DNA of 64,000 nt from Plantago major (GCA_026545765.1 CM048844.1:61180545-61244544), one strand, 5' to 3'; shown: positions 21,901 through 34,571, counted from the stretch's first letter. A program made the numbers and translations. Notes: generated by a model from the sequence alone, not told the origin.

Positions 21901-24900
21901 ATGGATGCAAACTACAATAGACCTCCTGTGCTTGATGGGTCCAACTACCATTACTGGCAAATCCGGATGAGGACATACATCAAGTCTCTTGATGGCCGTG
22001 CTTGGAGATCCATTCTGGAAGGATACACCGCCAATCAAGGACGATCTCGATGGTGACATTGTCCCCATACCTGAAGAACGCTTCTCTGCAGGTGACATAC
22101 TTCTTAGCTCTTATAATGAAAAAGCTTTAAATGCTATCTTTGGTCCTGTAGATTCTCATATGTTTAAAATCATTCAAAACTGTACTACTGCAAAACAAGC
22201 TTGGGAATTACTTCAGAGTCATTGTGAAGGGGATGCTAGTGTCAAACAAACTAAACTTAGAATGCTTTGGTCTCAATTTGAAAATCTAAGAATGGCGGAG
22301 GAAGAAACCATTGACTCCTATTTTGAAAAACTTTTGACTCTCTCAAATGAAGTCCAAAGACTGGGAGAAGCTATTTCTAATAGGCAACTTGTTTCCAAAG
22401 CTGTTCGATCTCTTTCCTCAAGATTTAATACCAAAGTCACTATTTTGGAAGACACTCATAACTTGGCAACTATGGATTTTCATACCCTGTTGAACAATTT
22501 GAAAAACTTTGAACTAAATGAAAATGAGAGACAAGGTATGAAAACTCATAGTATTTCCCTTCACTCTGTTTCTAAAGCAAAATCTTCAAAGCCTGATAGT
22601 AGTAGTGATGAGTCTGACAATATGACTGAGGAAGCTTTCAACAATCTTGTGAGGAAGCTTTCAACAATCTTGTGAGGAAGTTCAACAAACTTAGATTTAG
22701 GAAAAACTCTAGTCAAGGATCCACAAGTGGAACTAAAACTTTCAAAAAGAAAACCAATACTTTCAAAACTGGTTCTGCTTCCAAAACTAGCTCTGAATCT
22801 GATTTCGATCGCACTCCTCTTAGTAAGATTAAATGTTTTGAATGCCAAGGGTGGGGTCATTATCAAAATGAATGTGCTAACAATCTCAGAAAAGAGAAAA
22901 AGAATCTTCTTGCTTGTCTCAGTGATGACTCAGATGAAGAACAGGAAGATGAAGAAAAAGAAGATGATTCAACTACCAATGCCAGAGCTCTCTGCTCATC
23001 CACTTACCATGTTGATGACCAATGTTGGGACAACATTGTCAAGACAACATCAGGAATAGAAATCTTCTTTGACTATGATGACTCTGAGAACTGTGAAATT
23101 TTGGCACTAACCAAACCTGAGAAGTCAGGAATCTCTAATGTTTTATGTCTACATGGTTCTGTGGATTTTGATATAGATAGTCCTTCAGAAGAGGAAGTTA
23201 ATGCAGATCAAATGGTGAAGGATCTGCAACAGATGTATGAGAAACTCTTCAGTGAATGGAAGACTCTCAGGAAACTCCTCAAGAAAACTGAGAAGGAGAA
23301 CCACAATCTGAAAGACACCATTGTCAAACTAGAAGCTGAATTAACAAAGAAGGACTCTGAACTGTTCAAGGTAATCTCTGAGCTAGATAATGAAAAGAAG
23401 GTAATTGCAAAATGGAACTCATCTACTTCTAGACTTAATGAGATGCTTGATGTGAACAATGATAGGACCACTGGTTTAGGGTACACAAGTAGTTATGATG
23501 AACTTGGGTGCAACATGAACGACACTGTTGACACTGATACCTCAAAAGTTGTCAAACCTCTTTCTGAGCTCATAAAAGGTCCTACGTTTGTCAAAGAAAA
23601 AGCTTTGTTTGTGTGCACTTACTGTCTTAAATCTGGTCACAAAAAGCCTTACTGCTTCAAGTACCAAAAGGACTTAAAGAGGGAACATGTTGAGACCACC
23701 AACCTCAGTAATCTCTCCACAATTCGCTCCCTTCCAGTTTCCAGCAAACAAAACAGTAATGCTAGCCGCAATGTTGTGACAACATCCACTTCAACAGAGA
23801 CTGAAAGATGTAATCTTAAGACTCTAAAGTACTTTCCTAGTTCTCCTAAACAAGACAAATCTCCAGGACAGATAAGAAAACACAAGAGTGTTTCGAAACA
23901 TGTTTGGGTAGCTAAAGAAAAACATACTTGCAATGTTGCTTTTTCTGTTGCTACTTCTCCTAACAATGCAGGAAAATGGTACTTCGACAGTGGTTGTTCT
24001 AGGCACATGACAGGTAACCCGTCAAATTAGTCAAACTTTGTAGCTCAAAAGACAGGTACGGTAACATATGGAGGAGGATACCAAAGTAAAATACTTGGAA
24101 AGGGAACACTGTGCCTTAAAGGATATCCGAAACTCTCGAATGTTCTTCTTGTTGAAGGGTTAACTGCTAATCTTGTTAGTATAAGCCACCTGTGTGATGA
24201 TGATCTGAAAGTCAAGTTTGATAAACGTTCTTGCAAAGTTTATACTTGTGTGGACAAATTAACCGTAATGACAGGTGTGAGATCACAGGACAACTGCTAT
24301 GTGATGGACATTCCTCTCAAATGCAATGTTGTTCAACATGATGATGCAACACTGTGGCATAAGAAATTGGGACATGTCAATTACGTAAACTGAGAAGATC
24401 ATCAAAATAATGTGGTGACAGAGTGCCAAAGCTTACCAATGTAGGGAAACATGTGTGTGGCGTCGCCTTATGGGAAAACAAACCAAGGTGACACATCAGC
24501 CGCTTCTGATTGAAGGACAACAAAGAGGTACTTTTAACTGCTTTGAACTCCTGCATATGGATCTCATGGGTCCTATAGAAGCTAAAAGTTTAGGAGGAGC
24601 CTGGTATATCTATGTTATAGTTGATGATTTTTCTAGATACACTTGGGTCAATTTTGAAAGAAAAATCAGAAACTTTTGAATCCTTCAAAAACTGGCATAC
24701 AAAATGTTGTAATCATTACTCTACTCTTGTTCAAAGAATTCGATCTGACCATGGTAAAGAATTCGAGAATCAATTCTTTGATAAGTACTGTGAAAAGAAA
24801 GGAATCATGCATGAATACTCAGCTCCTAAGACACCACAACAAAATGGTGTTGCTGAAAGGAAAAACAGGACTCTTCAAGAAATGGCCAGAGTGATGTTGA

Positions 24901-27199
24901 GCTCAATGAACCTATCAAAAAGGTTGTGGGCTGAAGCTGTGAACACTGCTTGTCACATAATCAATCGTGTCTATCTTCGTCCAGGTTCTCTAACCACTCC
25001 CTATGAGATGTTGAAAGGTAGAAAGCCCAATCTCAAGTACTTTCATGTATTTGGATGTGTGTGTTACATACTCAATGATAGAGAACATCTAGGGAAGTTT
25101 GATGCTAAAAGTGACAAAGGAATCTTTGTAGGATACTCTCAAAATAGTCAAGCGTATAGAATATACAATCCTAGATTGCAGACTATACAAGAGTCTGTGA
25201 ATGTTTCCTTTGATGACTCTGAGCCCTATGCCCAGAAGAAGATCTCTGCAGGTGCTGAATAGGTTATTGAATCAACCTCTGACTCTTCTACACATGAGAA
25301 CGTACCAGAAACTGTGACTCTTGCTGCTGATCAAAATGAAAGAACCCATGTTGTGGGCAATGTTGTGCCAACATCCCCTCTGTGCAATGATGACTCAACA
25401 TTAAATTCAACATCCCAGATTTACACTCGTGATGAAGAACAAGCTGATCCTCATAATGAAACTGAGGCTGAATCTGACAATCCATCCGGCAACAATGCTG
25501 CACCTATGTCTCCTGACTCACGAAAGGATCCTCCTCCTCGAATTCGCAAAGATCATCCCAGTTCCCAAGTAATTGGAAATCCAGGAGGAAGGACATTGAG
25601 GGGAAACACGCGCAAAAACTACAAGGAGACACTCAGACTTGCTGAAATATGTCACTCTGTAAGTTCCTCGTGCTTTGTTTCGTTAATTGAACCAAAAAAT
25701 GTGAAAGAAGCTCTTGCTGATGATTTTTGGATAGAAGCAATGCAAGATGAACTTTGTCAGTTTCAAACAAATGAAGTCTGGACTCTTGTTCTCCGCCCCC
25801 ATAATATAAATGTTATAGGCACCAAGTGGATTTTCAAAAACAAGAGTGATGAAAAGGGGATAGTTGTAAAAAACAAAGCCAGATTGGTTGCTCAAGGTTA
25901 CACCCAAGTGGAAGGCATTGATTTCGATGAGACCTTCGCTCCTATTGCTAGATTAGAGTCCATTCGCTTGCTCCTAGCCTTAGCATGTTGTCTTAACATA
26001 AAACTCAACCAAATGGATGTTAAAGGAGCTTTCTTGAATGGTTACATTGACAAAGAAGTGTATGTTGAACAACCTAGAGGGTTTGAAGATCCTTTTTATC
26101 CTGACCGTGTCTTTAAACTAAGAAAAGCCTTGTATGGTTTGAAACAAGCCCCACGCGCTTGGTATGCTAGGTTGACAGAATTCCTAGTTGGGTTAGGATT
26201 TAAAAGAGGTGAGGGAGATCAAACTCTGTTTATCCTCAGGAAAGGAAAAGACATCTGCATTGCTCAAATCTATGTTGATGATATTGTCTTTGGTGCTACT
26301 AACCTCACCTTGCTAGATAAGTTTGTTCAAGCCATGACAGGAACTTTTGAGATGAGTATGATTGGTGAACTCAGTTTCTTCTTGGGGCTCCAGATACAGC
26401 AGAAACAGGAAGGCCTCTTTATCTCTCAAGAGAAATATGCCAAGAATCTTATCAAAAAATTTGGTCTGGAAAATGCCAAACCTTGCAGCACTCCCATGGC
26501 TACATCTCTGAAACTCAAAGAAACCGATGTTGGGGATTTATGTTGACCCAACATTGTAGATCAATGATTGGAAGTCTCTTGTATCTTTCAAATGCATCGA
26601 CATCATGTTCTCTGTGTGTGCCAGGTATCAATCCAAACCCAAAATATCTCACTTAACTGCTGTCAAAAGAATCATTAGATATATATCAGGAACTGTTAAT
26701 CTTGGATTATGGTATCCATGTGATTCAAACACTAATCTATTGGGATTTAGTGATTCTGATTGGGCTGGTGACTTAGATGATCGAAAATCAACTAGTGGAG
26801 GTTGTTTTTATCTTGGACCAAATCTTGTGTCATGGTATAGTAAGAAACAAAATTCCGTGTCTCTTTCTCTCTTTGAATCAATATGTAGCGGCTGGGAGTT
26901 GTGTGTCTCAACTAATTTGGCTGAACAATATGCTGCATGAATATGGGTTTCAATGTGACACTCTTTTGCTGTTTTGTGATAACCTTAGTGCCATTCACAT
27001 ATCCAAGAACCCTGTTCAACACTCACGCACCAAACATATAGACATTCGACATCATTTTCTTAGAGACCTAGTCTCCAAACAAATAATTGGCATACAACAC
27101 ATTGATCCCACAAATCAGTTAGCTGACATTTTCACAAAGCCCCTTGATAAAGAGAGATTCTTCAGTTTGAGAAGGTCTCTTGGCCTTTGCACTATTTGA
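21901..27199 (+). pseudogene. Copia gag-pol polyprotein of element E
   Basis: Gag starts MDANYNRPPVLDGSNYHYWQ. It has a UBN2-like capsid part (MLWSQFENLRMAEEETIDSY), zinc knuckle CFECQGWGHYQNEC (about 22834-22875), a coiled coil (about 23215-23450) and a second Cys/His box CTYCLKSGHKKPYC (about 23614-23655). Protease FDSGCSRHMTG (about 23983), integrase LLHMDLMGP, IRSDHGKEFEN and NGVAERKNRTL, RT QMDVKGAFLNGY and YVDDIVFGATN, then RNase H to the stop at 27197-27199. Breaks: frameshift near 22020, a 23-bp tandem duplication at about 22631-22676, stops at 24028, 24389 and 25260, further frameshifts near 24660, 26530, 26600 and 26872. Confidence 0.9.
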
Positions 27200-28657
27200 T
27201 AGGATTTGCTGCAAGCAATGTTGACATAACATCCTGGTCAACATTGTCTTCTATGTTTACCTAGTGTTGTCTTTCTTTTATTCATTTAGTCTTTTCTCTT
27301 TCTTCTTCTTGTGTGTCTATGTGTTTTTTTTGTGTGCTTCTGTGCTGGTCAATGGCTGTTCCTGTTTGTAGCTTACAGTGGTGATGCTTAGGTCTTGAAA
27401 GGCTGTTTGAAACCAAGGTTGAAAGGTATCGAGTCCCCTGTGTGTTTGCTTTATGTAAAACCCACTTTTGCTGCTTTTTGGCTATTTTTTCTCGTACCTT
27501 GACTTGCACTTGATTTTGCCTCCTGCTCTTTGTGCTTAATAAATCTAATGAATTATGATAAAAAGGGCTCGAATTATTTCCATTGAGGATCGTGTTGGGA
27601 AGGTTCCAAATACTATCCAAATATCGACGTGGCCAATGTGTCATATGTCGTGAGGGTTGATGGCCTGACTGGAAACCGACACGCACAAAAGTGCCGATTC
27701 TCGTAATGCTGCTGGTTCACTTTCTGAGTACCAAGTCACCCAATGTGGTAAAATGAGTGATCTCTATGCCATGAGACGTGTGTTTGCCTAACTCCGCATA
27801 GGCTTAGGCTTTGGAGCGGATTCATACGTGTTCCAATTATTTGACATGGTTCACAGTCTCATAGTCACCCCCACTCACAATTCTGTTAATTTATCAATTT
27901 ACTTTTTGAGGCAATGTTGAGTGTGTTTCTTTGGTATTCCTTTCTCCTTCTGTTTTGCCTGCAGCATCAGTGGTGTTAATCGAATCTGCACATCTTGAGA
28001 CTTGGTTTCCTGGCTGACTTACATTAAGAGTGGTCTGATTTTCCGATGTTGTCATCAATGTTGAGCCAACATCCTGGTCAACATTGCCTGTGCTGGAAGT
28101 ACCTTGTTTGCTGTGTTTTTGTGTACTCATTCTGTGTTTTGGGTTGGGTTTGAGGGGGAGTAATTTTGTGTCTTGGGTAATCTGGTAAAATGTAAAGTGT
28201 AAAATATCTTATCTTACTCTTATCTGACCTTGATTTGTTTCCTAGAACAAAAATGTACCTCCCTAGGTTGAGTTTTGAGAACCTTCTTCATTCTTGACCT
28301 AATTGATACGGTGGTCATTTGCTTTCCTTAATCTCATATTAACAGCTGTGTACAGATCTTGGTTTGTGTTTTGATATATATGGTTATGATCCTTGGAGCA
28401 AACCAACCAAAAACACTCCTCCAACCATATTACCACTACCTCTCTCATTAGCCCACTTATCCACCACTCACAAAAACTGCCATCCTTCCAAACCACTCTC
28501 TTACCAAAAAAAAAAAAAAAAAAAAAAAATCTTTCTATTTATTTACTTCTTACTCCCAAAACTCTTCACCTTCCCCTCACTTTACTCTCTTGTCGCTCTC
28601 AACCAAAACTCCTCTCCCGCTCTTTCTCCCTCAACTCTACCTTCACGATCCAAACAA
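27200..28657 (+). other. Post-pol spacer of element E
   Basis: Non-coding, 1.46 kb. Holds two near-identical dyad units CAATGTTG...CAACATTG (27216-27246 and 28056-28086), a 123-bp block (27590-27712) also found in Gypsy element B, TATATATGG (28375-28383) as a possible promoter for the next gene, a CT-rich leader and a 24-base A run (28507-28530). Confidence 0.75.
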
Positions 28658-30615
28658 TGTCGTCCCCGACAAAACCCGTCTTGCCCGGATTTTCATTGCA
28701 AACACCTGAGGGGGAGCAAGCTTATCCTCTTCCCATTCGTGCTGAACCTGCCGATTTTGAGATTCCAGTCTATAATTGTGAGGATTCGGAAGATAGTGCT
28801 GAAAAACCCTCATCTCCTGTACCAAAACCACCATCTCCAAAAACCCAAACAGAGTCATCACCATCAAACCCCTCTGAATTTGCTGCAGAAACCCTTGTTA
28901 AATTGGGGAGCATGCCAGTCGACTTGCCACAAGATCTGAGGGATGATGATGAAAGCCCAATGGGGATAGAGAAAGATGCTCCCATGGAGGATGCTGGGAA
29001 AGATGTTGGACATCCCGAAATTCAACATGCAGATCTGACAGAAAACCCCCAAAACCCCGTGATCTGAAGAAGATGATGTACAACAACCTGACAAAACAGG
29101 GGAAACGGCTACTGATGGCCTGAATGATGAGAATCAGACAAGCATGCATTCTGAAAATGTTGAGAAACCCGCAGATGAGCCTACTATTGAACCAGTTGAA
29201 GTGGAAGATTGGCAGTCAGATGACTCAGAGAAAACTGAGAGTGATCCAATGAATATAGATGAGGATGTTGTTGCAACATCAGCTGCTCATGATGATAACA
29301 ATGATGAAAGCTCTAATGATATGGAGGATTATGAGCCAGAAACTGAAGATGACTCTAAGGATGAGTCAATGGTTGATGAAGAAGAACTGAGTAACTCAGA
29401 TGAAAGCTCAGATGACTCTGAAGATTATGAAGCTGAGACAGAGGAAGAATCTAAAGAAGAATCACTTGATGATGAGGATGTCATTCTTGGAGAAGACCAG
29501 ATTGAAGACCCTGAGGTAAATGATCTATCCTCTGAACCTGTGTTTACAGATGGTTCTGATTGGGATGAAGATGCAGTTTCTCATTTGTTCTATGATAACA
29601 AGAATCTAGAAAATTATGAGAAAATCAAAACAATGCTATAGATGTTGAGAAGATAATTAAAGAGGACTCATTTGAAGAGTATAACTTGGTTGCCTATCCA
29701 AGAAAAGGAATCTCTATTATGTCATACTCAATATGTCGCTTTGTTCTGAAATCATAAGAGAATTCTATGCCCATTTATCTGAGAATTTTGGTAGTGAAGG
29801 GCATGGTAAGCATCACTGTGTATTTGAGAGGTGATGTATTCTTCTTGACTTCTAAGGATATCAATACTGTGCTGCATAGAAATAGGGATGAGATTGAGAC
29901 TCCTGTGGAGGTAACTATGGATGAGATTGCAAGAGAGCTAACTGCAGGAAAATTAAAATCTCGCCTCATCGGAACTCTAGATCTGAAATATTGTTGTTCT
30001 CTAGTATCTGTTCTTGCCGATCCGCTCATAACCTGGTCATTATCTTCCAATAACAACAAGCTCAGCCAAGAGGCAGCCATGTTGCTTTACAGGATTAAAA
30101 TGGGTTACAATGTCAATCTGGGAGAAAGGATTCTCAAGCATCTAGAAAATTCTAAGAATAGAGGGATCAGAGGCCATTTGATTCTTCCATCCACTATATT
30201 TGCTGTTCTTCAGATGCAGGGTATTGAGGTCAAAGCCAATGATGTCTATCATTCCAACTTCAAATCCATCACAGTCACCAAACAACTACTGGAAACACAT
30301 GACAGGATCTGTGATCTTCCTTGGGTAGATCCTGATGTTTCTGTGAACATGGATGTGGAGGAGAATATGCCTCTTTCTACTGGCAAAACTGATGCACCAG
30401 AAAGCTCTGTAGTTGCTGCTCAACATTCCAATGTTGACTTACATGTTGGGACAACATTGACTCCTAACATTGAAACTCTGTCTGCAGGTATTTTAACTGA
30501 ACAGGACAAGCTGATTCTGGAGCAAATCAAAGGGCTTGATGAGCAGATCTCAAACAATCTGAAGTTTAGAAGTACTCTAGTTTCTTTTCTTTCCTCGCAA
30601 AAAGGGGGAGAATAG
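28658..30615 (+). pseudogene. Post-pol accessory gene of element E
   Basis: Starts MSSPTKPVLPGFSLQTPEGE after a CT-rich leader. The first half is highly acidic (DEDVVATSAA, then DES and EED runs, about 29144-29640). The second half is a folded domain: an EFY-type motif in one frame (about 29755), then TVYLRGDVFFLTSKDIN, then RIKMGYNVNLGERILKHL, then a short coiled end (EQDKLILEQIKGLDEQ). The EFYAHL motif plus V-x-L-R-G strand fits PF20167-type plant transposon proteins, tentatively. No membrane segment, so an envelope role is unlikely. Stop near 29065, frameshifts near 29630 and 29805. No introns recognised, unlike the gene in A, C and D. Confidence 0.72.
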
Positions 30616-30868
30616 ATAACTTGAGTTACTTGAGTTCATTCTTCTTAAGTCTGTGTTGAACAATTATAATTTTTGTGGGTCTGTAATATTTTAAATTCTC
30701 CTGAATATTTCTCTCCTGAATATTTCTTAAGTTGTCTGGTTAAGGGGAGAATAGAGGTTAAGGGGGAGAATAGATCTTTAATAGTTCTTAGTTATGTTTC
30801 TATGATCTGATCTCTTGTTTTGTTTTGTGTTGTGTTTTGTGATGAAAGACTAAGATTAAGGGGGAGAT
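30616..30868 (+). other. 3' untranslated region of E with repeated polypurine tracts
   Basis: Purine tracts AAAGGGGGAGAATAGA (about 30600), TTAAGGGGAGAATAGA (about 30741), TTAAGGGGGAGAATAGA (about 30758) and GATTAAGGGGGAGA (30855-30868). Only the last touches the LTR and should be the active primer. Confidence 0.75.
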
Positions 30869-31703
30869 TGAAAGTGCAGTATGCACTTATATTTTGATAA
30901 TCTTGTCTTTCAATAATCAGTTCCAAGTTTGTGTTTGTTGTTGTTTGTGAAGCTGCAGGATTATCAATGTTGTATAACATTATGACAGGATAGAATTTAA
31001 TGTTGGCATAACATTGAAGATATAGCATTGCCGCAGACATCGAAGACAAAGCACATTGGACAGGATACTTGGACTGGAAGTATTGACAAAACGAACAAGA
31101 ATTGATTTAAGGAAAAAGAACAGCTTGTGGTGAAAGCAAGAAGGAATATATTTTATGAAGAATTGAAATATGGAAATTTCCTTCTATGCGCATTTTGAAG
31201 AAAACAAGTAAAAGGAAAAATTGCCTTTGCCGAGATCCTATTGCCTTTCGACTTAGATGGAAGAGGTCGACATCTCAAGTATATATATGCAAGGATTCAG
31301 CAAAGCAATGTTTTGAGCTTTTTGAAAAGATCAATAGAGATTTTAGGCTTCTTGTTTTCTGCTAGCTTTAGAGTTTGTCTAAGAGTATTCATTGTTGGAA
31401 TAACTCTTTCAAACATCGACCTAGAATAGCTTTTACTGTTGGTTCTTCTAGGGCTAGTTTTGGTTGTTTAATCAATCGTTTGTGATTGTATTAAACCTAG
31501 TTGTTTAGATCTACTTTTCCTGTCAGTAGATATTTTGCCTAAAGGCGCTGCTAATATATTTTTCTATATATTGGCTTGGTAACAGAAGTTTCATTATTCA
31601 TCCGCTGCTATCTGTTTACTGTAGACATTGTTGAAAAACATTGTTGGCAACATTGTCTGTTGATCTAGTTCCAAGTACCAATCCGGGATCTTAAGTTTTA
31701 ACA
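30869..31703 (+). repeat. 3' LTR of element E
   Basis: Same ends as the 5' LTR (TGAAAGTGCAG to TTTTAACA). Followed by the target duplication ACAAC at 31704-31708. Confidence 0.92.
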
Positions 31704-31708
31704 ACAAC

Positions 31709-33250
31709 TTTTGTCGATAAACACAATTTCTCAGATATATCTGTGAAGATATCTGATACTTAATTTCAGAGAGCGGAAGACTTTTCTGTGATAAGTGCAC
31801 GTGCTCAGCAGGATATAAGTGTGTAAATACTCAGCAAGGTAAATAAAGCAAGTAATAAGTTGCAGAAAGTAAATAACACAGATATTTATAGTGGTATCTG
31901 AGGGTGGCATAATCCCTCAACTAATTCACTCACCCTTTCTCAGGACTTGAAATTCACTAAGATAGATATTGAGTTGTCCTTACAATAAACCTATCCCTTA
32001 ACTTCCTTTTACACTAGGTTCCCAACCAAGTGTTCCCCCTGAGTTATTCCTCGGCTTTCTCAGCCAAGTACTTCCTGTACTCAGAAATCTTTGAGCTATT
32101 CCTTAGTTTCCCAAACTAAGTACTTCTTGTGCTCAGTAACCTTGGAGTTATTCCTTAGTTTCCCAAACTAAGTACTTACTGTACTCCACGCCGTTTAAGG
32201 TGTTGTTAAGGTAGTTTGTCAGGTGAGTAGTCTTTATAACTTTCTCAGTTATGTAAGAACACCCTATAGAACAAGAATCACTGAACACACTTCACAATGT
32301 GTGGTGATATGTTCTTTACTGACCCAAGTCTATGTTAAATGTTCTACAGAATGAAACTTAGATACTTGATCTTTTGATTCAACTCCTTCACAGATAGCAA
32401 TGCTTGTTAAGGATCAGGACACTTAGAAATTTCGTGCTACTTAGAATTCAAGATCTTAGTCACAACTGTAAGCTAGAGAGTAAGTAGGTTGAATGCTTAT
32501 ATGCTTGAATGAATGAGTTCGTAGATGTAAGTTCTTGGCGTGTGTTTCAAGCATTCTAAGTGGTGATATTTATAGTTGAAAATCATGTTGTTTGAATAGT
32601 ATCTGTTAGGCTTAATAAAATTCAAACTATTGATATCTGTAAATTTTACTGTAGAAGACGTTTTCTCATTTCAGAGATTTCCTCTTTTGTTCAGATGTCT
32701 CTGTCTGGGCATTTATTGCATTGTACTATTTTTGTCCTGTAGTGCCAACGGAACTATGCATGCTTTCTGAAGCATTGCATGTCCCTTTCCAGAGACCTTC
32801 ACATCTTCAGAAACCTGTTGAAACATTGTTTCCCAGAAACATAGTTTTATCCAGGGTATCTGAGTGTAGATATCTATGGGCACTTTTCCTCGTTCAGAAA
32901 CCTTGTGTGTTCAGATATCTTTTGCAAAACTTGTTTATTGAAAAACACTTGTTTATTTAAGATATCTGAACATAGGTATCTGATGACCTTCGCCTTCAGC
33001 AATCTTGTGCAGTCTTCAAAACTTCAAAATTTGTTGAACTCGCCTGCTGGATGCCTTCTTCTTGGTCTTCTTCAAAGATATAAGAAATTACATTTAGAGA
33101 CCTAACATCCTATACAAGATTTGCTAGACTAACATACTTAGTGATTTTCCTCTTTTACAGTGTTCAAGTGAACCAAGTTTACTAACCACCTTTCTGATCT
33201 AAGATAAGTCATTAGGTTGCTGATAAAAATCTAAACAAATATTCCTAACA
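31709..33250 (-). repeat. 5' LTR of G, main piece right of E
   Basis: Minus strand from TGTTAGGAATATTTG at 33250. Contains TATAAATATC (32574-32565) and three copies of the structured 42-nt unit (about 32025-32195). Closely matches the LTRs of C. Confidence 0.85.
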
Positions 33251-33360
33251 GTAACTAGCTATGCAGGAAAGAAGTATGGTCTTCTTGTTGTTGATGATTA
33301 CTCAAGATTTACTTGGGTTGTATTTCTCAAACAAAAATCTGATGCAAGGGTTGAAATACC
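33251..33360 (+). pseudogene. Integrase fragment of element D, left of insertion B
   Basis: Open frame with SYAGKKYGLLVVDDYSRFTW and a following DARVEIP, the Copia integrase core. It stops at ATACC (33356-33360), the target of element B, and continues at 55054. Upstream D sequence (gag and early pol) is replaced by G's LTR. Confidence 0.88.
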
Positions 33361-34549
33361 TGATGAGACTATAATTTAGAGTCTCATTTGGTCCTTTTTA
33401 ACGATCTTTGTTAAGTCTTTGTTCTTAGTTTTATAGTGGTTTTTATACAATTTTCGCTTTCGTGTTTTGCTTTCCTTTAGCAGGAATTAATTAATTTTAG
33501 CTAAAACGGGAAAAAGCTGCTTAGCATGGCTCGCCGCAGTGGGAAGAATCCCCCGCCGCGGCGAGATTTTACGAAGCTGCAGTAGATTTTGCAAGACGAG
33601 CTCGCCACGGTGAAGGGATTTACTCGCCGTGGCGAGATTTTACGAGGCTGCCAATATATCTGAGATCGAGGCTCGCCACGACGAGGCATTTAGCCCGCCG
33701 CGGCGAGATTAAGCGAGAGCCTCCCCTGTTTTTTTTCTTTGAGACTTTCTTTTAACCTAGTTCTTAGAAAGGCTCCAATTGGATATTTTTTGACATTGAG
33801 ACATATTTTGGAGCTTGGTTTTATCCTTGATTGATTTATCGATATCGAATTCCTGATCACAGTGGTAATTCTCTATTGTTTATCTCTTTATAATTCGTTC
33901 TTGTTCTTGTTTGTCCCATTGTATGAGCTTGCATGTGATTATCATTATGTTTATGTTTATCATGTGCAATATCTTGAAGTCTTTCATCTTTCAATCTATC
34001 ATGAGTAGTTAAACCACTCCGAACACGGTAGTGATGTGACGGTGATTGCGTATTCGCTTCTAGGGTTAGGATTCGTTCATATAGGTTAGGCTCGTTCAAA
34101 GATCTTCGTAAAAACCTTTCGATCCAATAACCTAGTTCAAAGATTCTCTAAAATGTTTTGGTTAAGGATCGTGGATTAACGACCCACGATTACTCTAGTT
34201 CAAAGATTTTCAAATAACGTTTGGTGGAATTGGATTGAATGTTTTAAGTACACCGACCGTGTGACAAGTATGAACGATTTCTCTAGAGCGAATTAGCATC
34301 ACTCGATCTAACTACTGTGTTCTCTTCTCTCTCATATCTAAATCAGTTATCTGCTTTTCTATTTTCTAGTTATTAGTAGTTAACAACTCAAACAATTCAA
34401 ACAGTTTACGTAAGTGACTAATTGCTTTCAATTGCTTGGTAGCTTAATTGTTTCCTTAGTGAACGACCCAGTGGTTACCTTTGTTTATTCTACAACAACT
34501 GCTTGCTACTTGTTTGTAAGTATCAATTTGAGCACATCAAATTTGGCGC
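33361..34549 (+). repeat. 5' LTR of element B
   Basis: 1189 bp. Compared with the 3' LTR it lacks about 130 bp near 33728. It carries degenerate CGCCGCGGCG palindromes (33530-33710), several with CG changed to TG or CA as expected from deamination. Confidence 0.9.
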
Positions 34550-34553
34550 CGCT

Positions 34554-34571
34554 GCGGGGGAATCAATTCCT
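34554..34571 (+). other. Primer binding site, element B
   Basis: TGGCGCCGCTGCGGGGGA, four bases after the LTR end. It is close to the TGGCGCCGTTGCCGGGGA-type site common in Athila/Tat Gypsy elements (tRNA-Asp type by family knowledge). Confidence 0.8.

Larger units (their letters stand above)
21020..31703 (+). mobile_element. Complete Copia LTR retrotransposon E
   Basis: 10,684 bp, flanked by ACAAC (21015-21019 and 31704-31708). LTRs of 826 and 835 bp, primer site, gag-pol (21901-27199), a second gene after pol (28658-30615) and purine tracts. The large Gag with two Cys/His boxes and an extra post-pol gene resembles the SIRE/Maximus group; this is family-level inference. The LTRs differ at several short spots, so the insertion is not recent. 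It inserted into G's LTR, so it is younger than G. Confidence 0.92.
18291..33250 (-). mobile_element. Copia LTR retrotransposon G, 5' end, split by element E
   Basis: Minus-strand relative of C. The 5' LTR spans 33250-20956 and is interrupted by E at 21020-31703 with a 5-bp duplication ACAAC. Without E it is about 1606 bp, close to C's 1631-1661 bp. Primer site 20953-20942, gag 20837 downward, then a protease start cut off near 18291. No pol, accessory gene or 3' LTR remains. The right end abuts a fragment of D at 33251. Confidence 0.85.

Noticed and set aside
28507-28530. A24 run as the tail of a processed gene copy
   Set aside because: It lies in the leader of E's post-pol gene, with element sequence on both sides and no target duplication around it.
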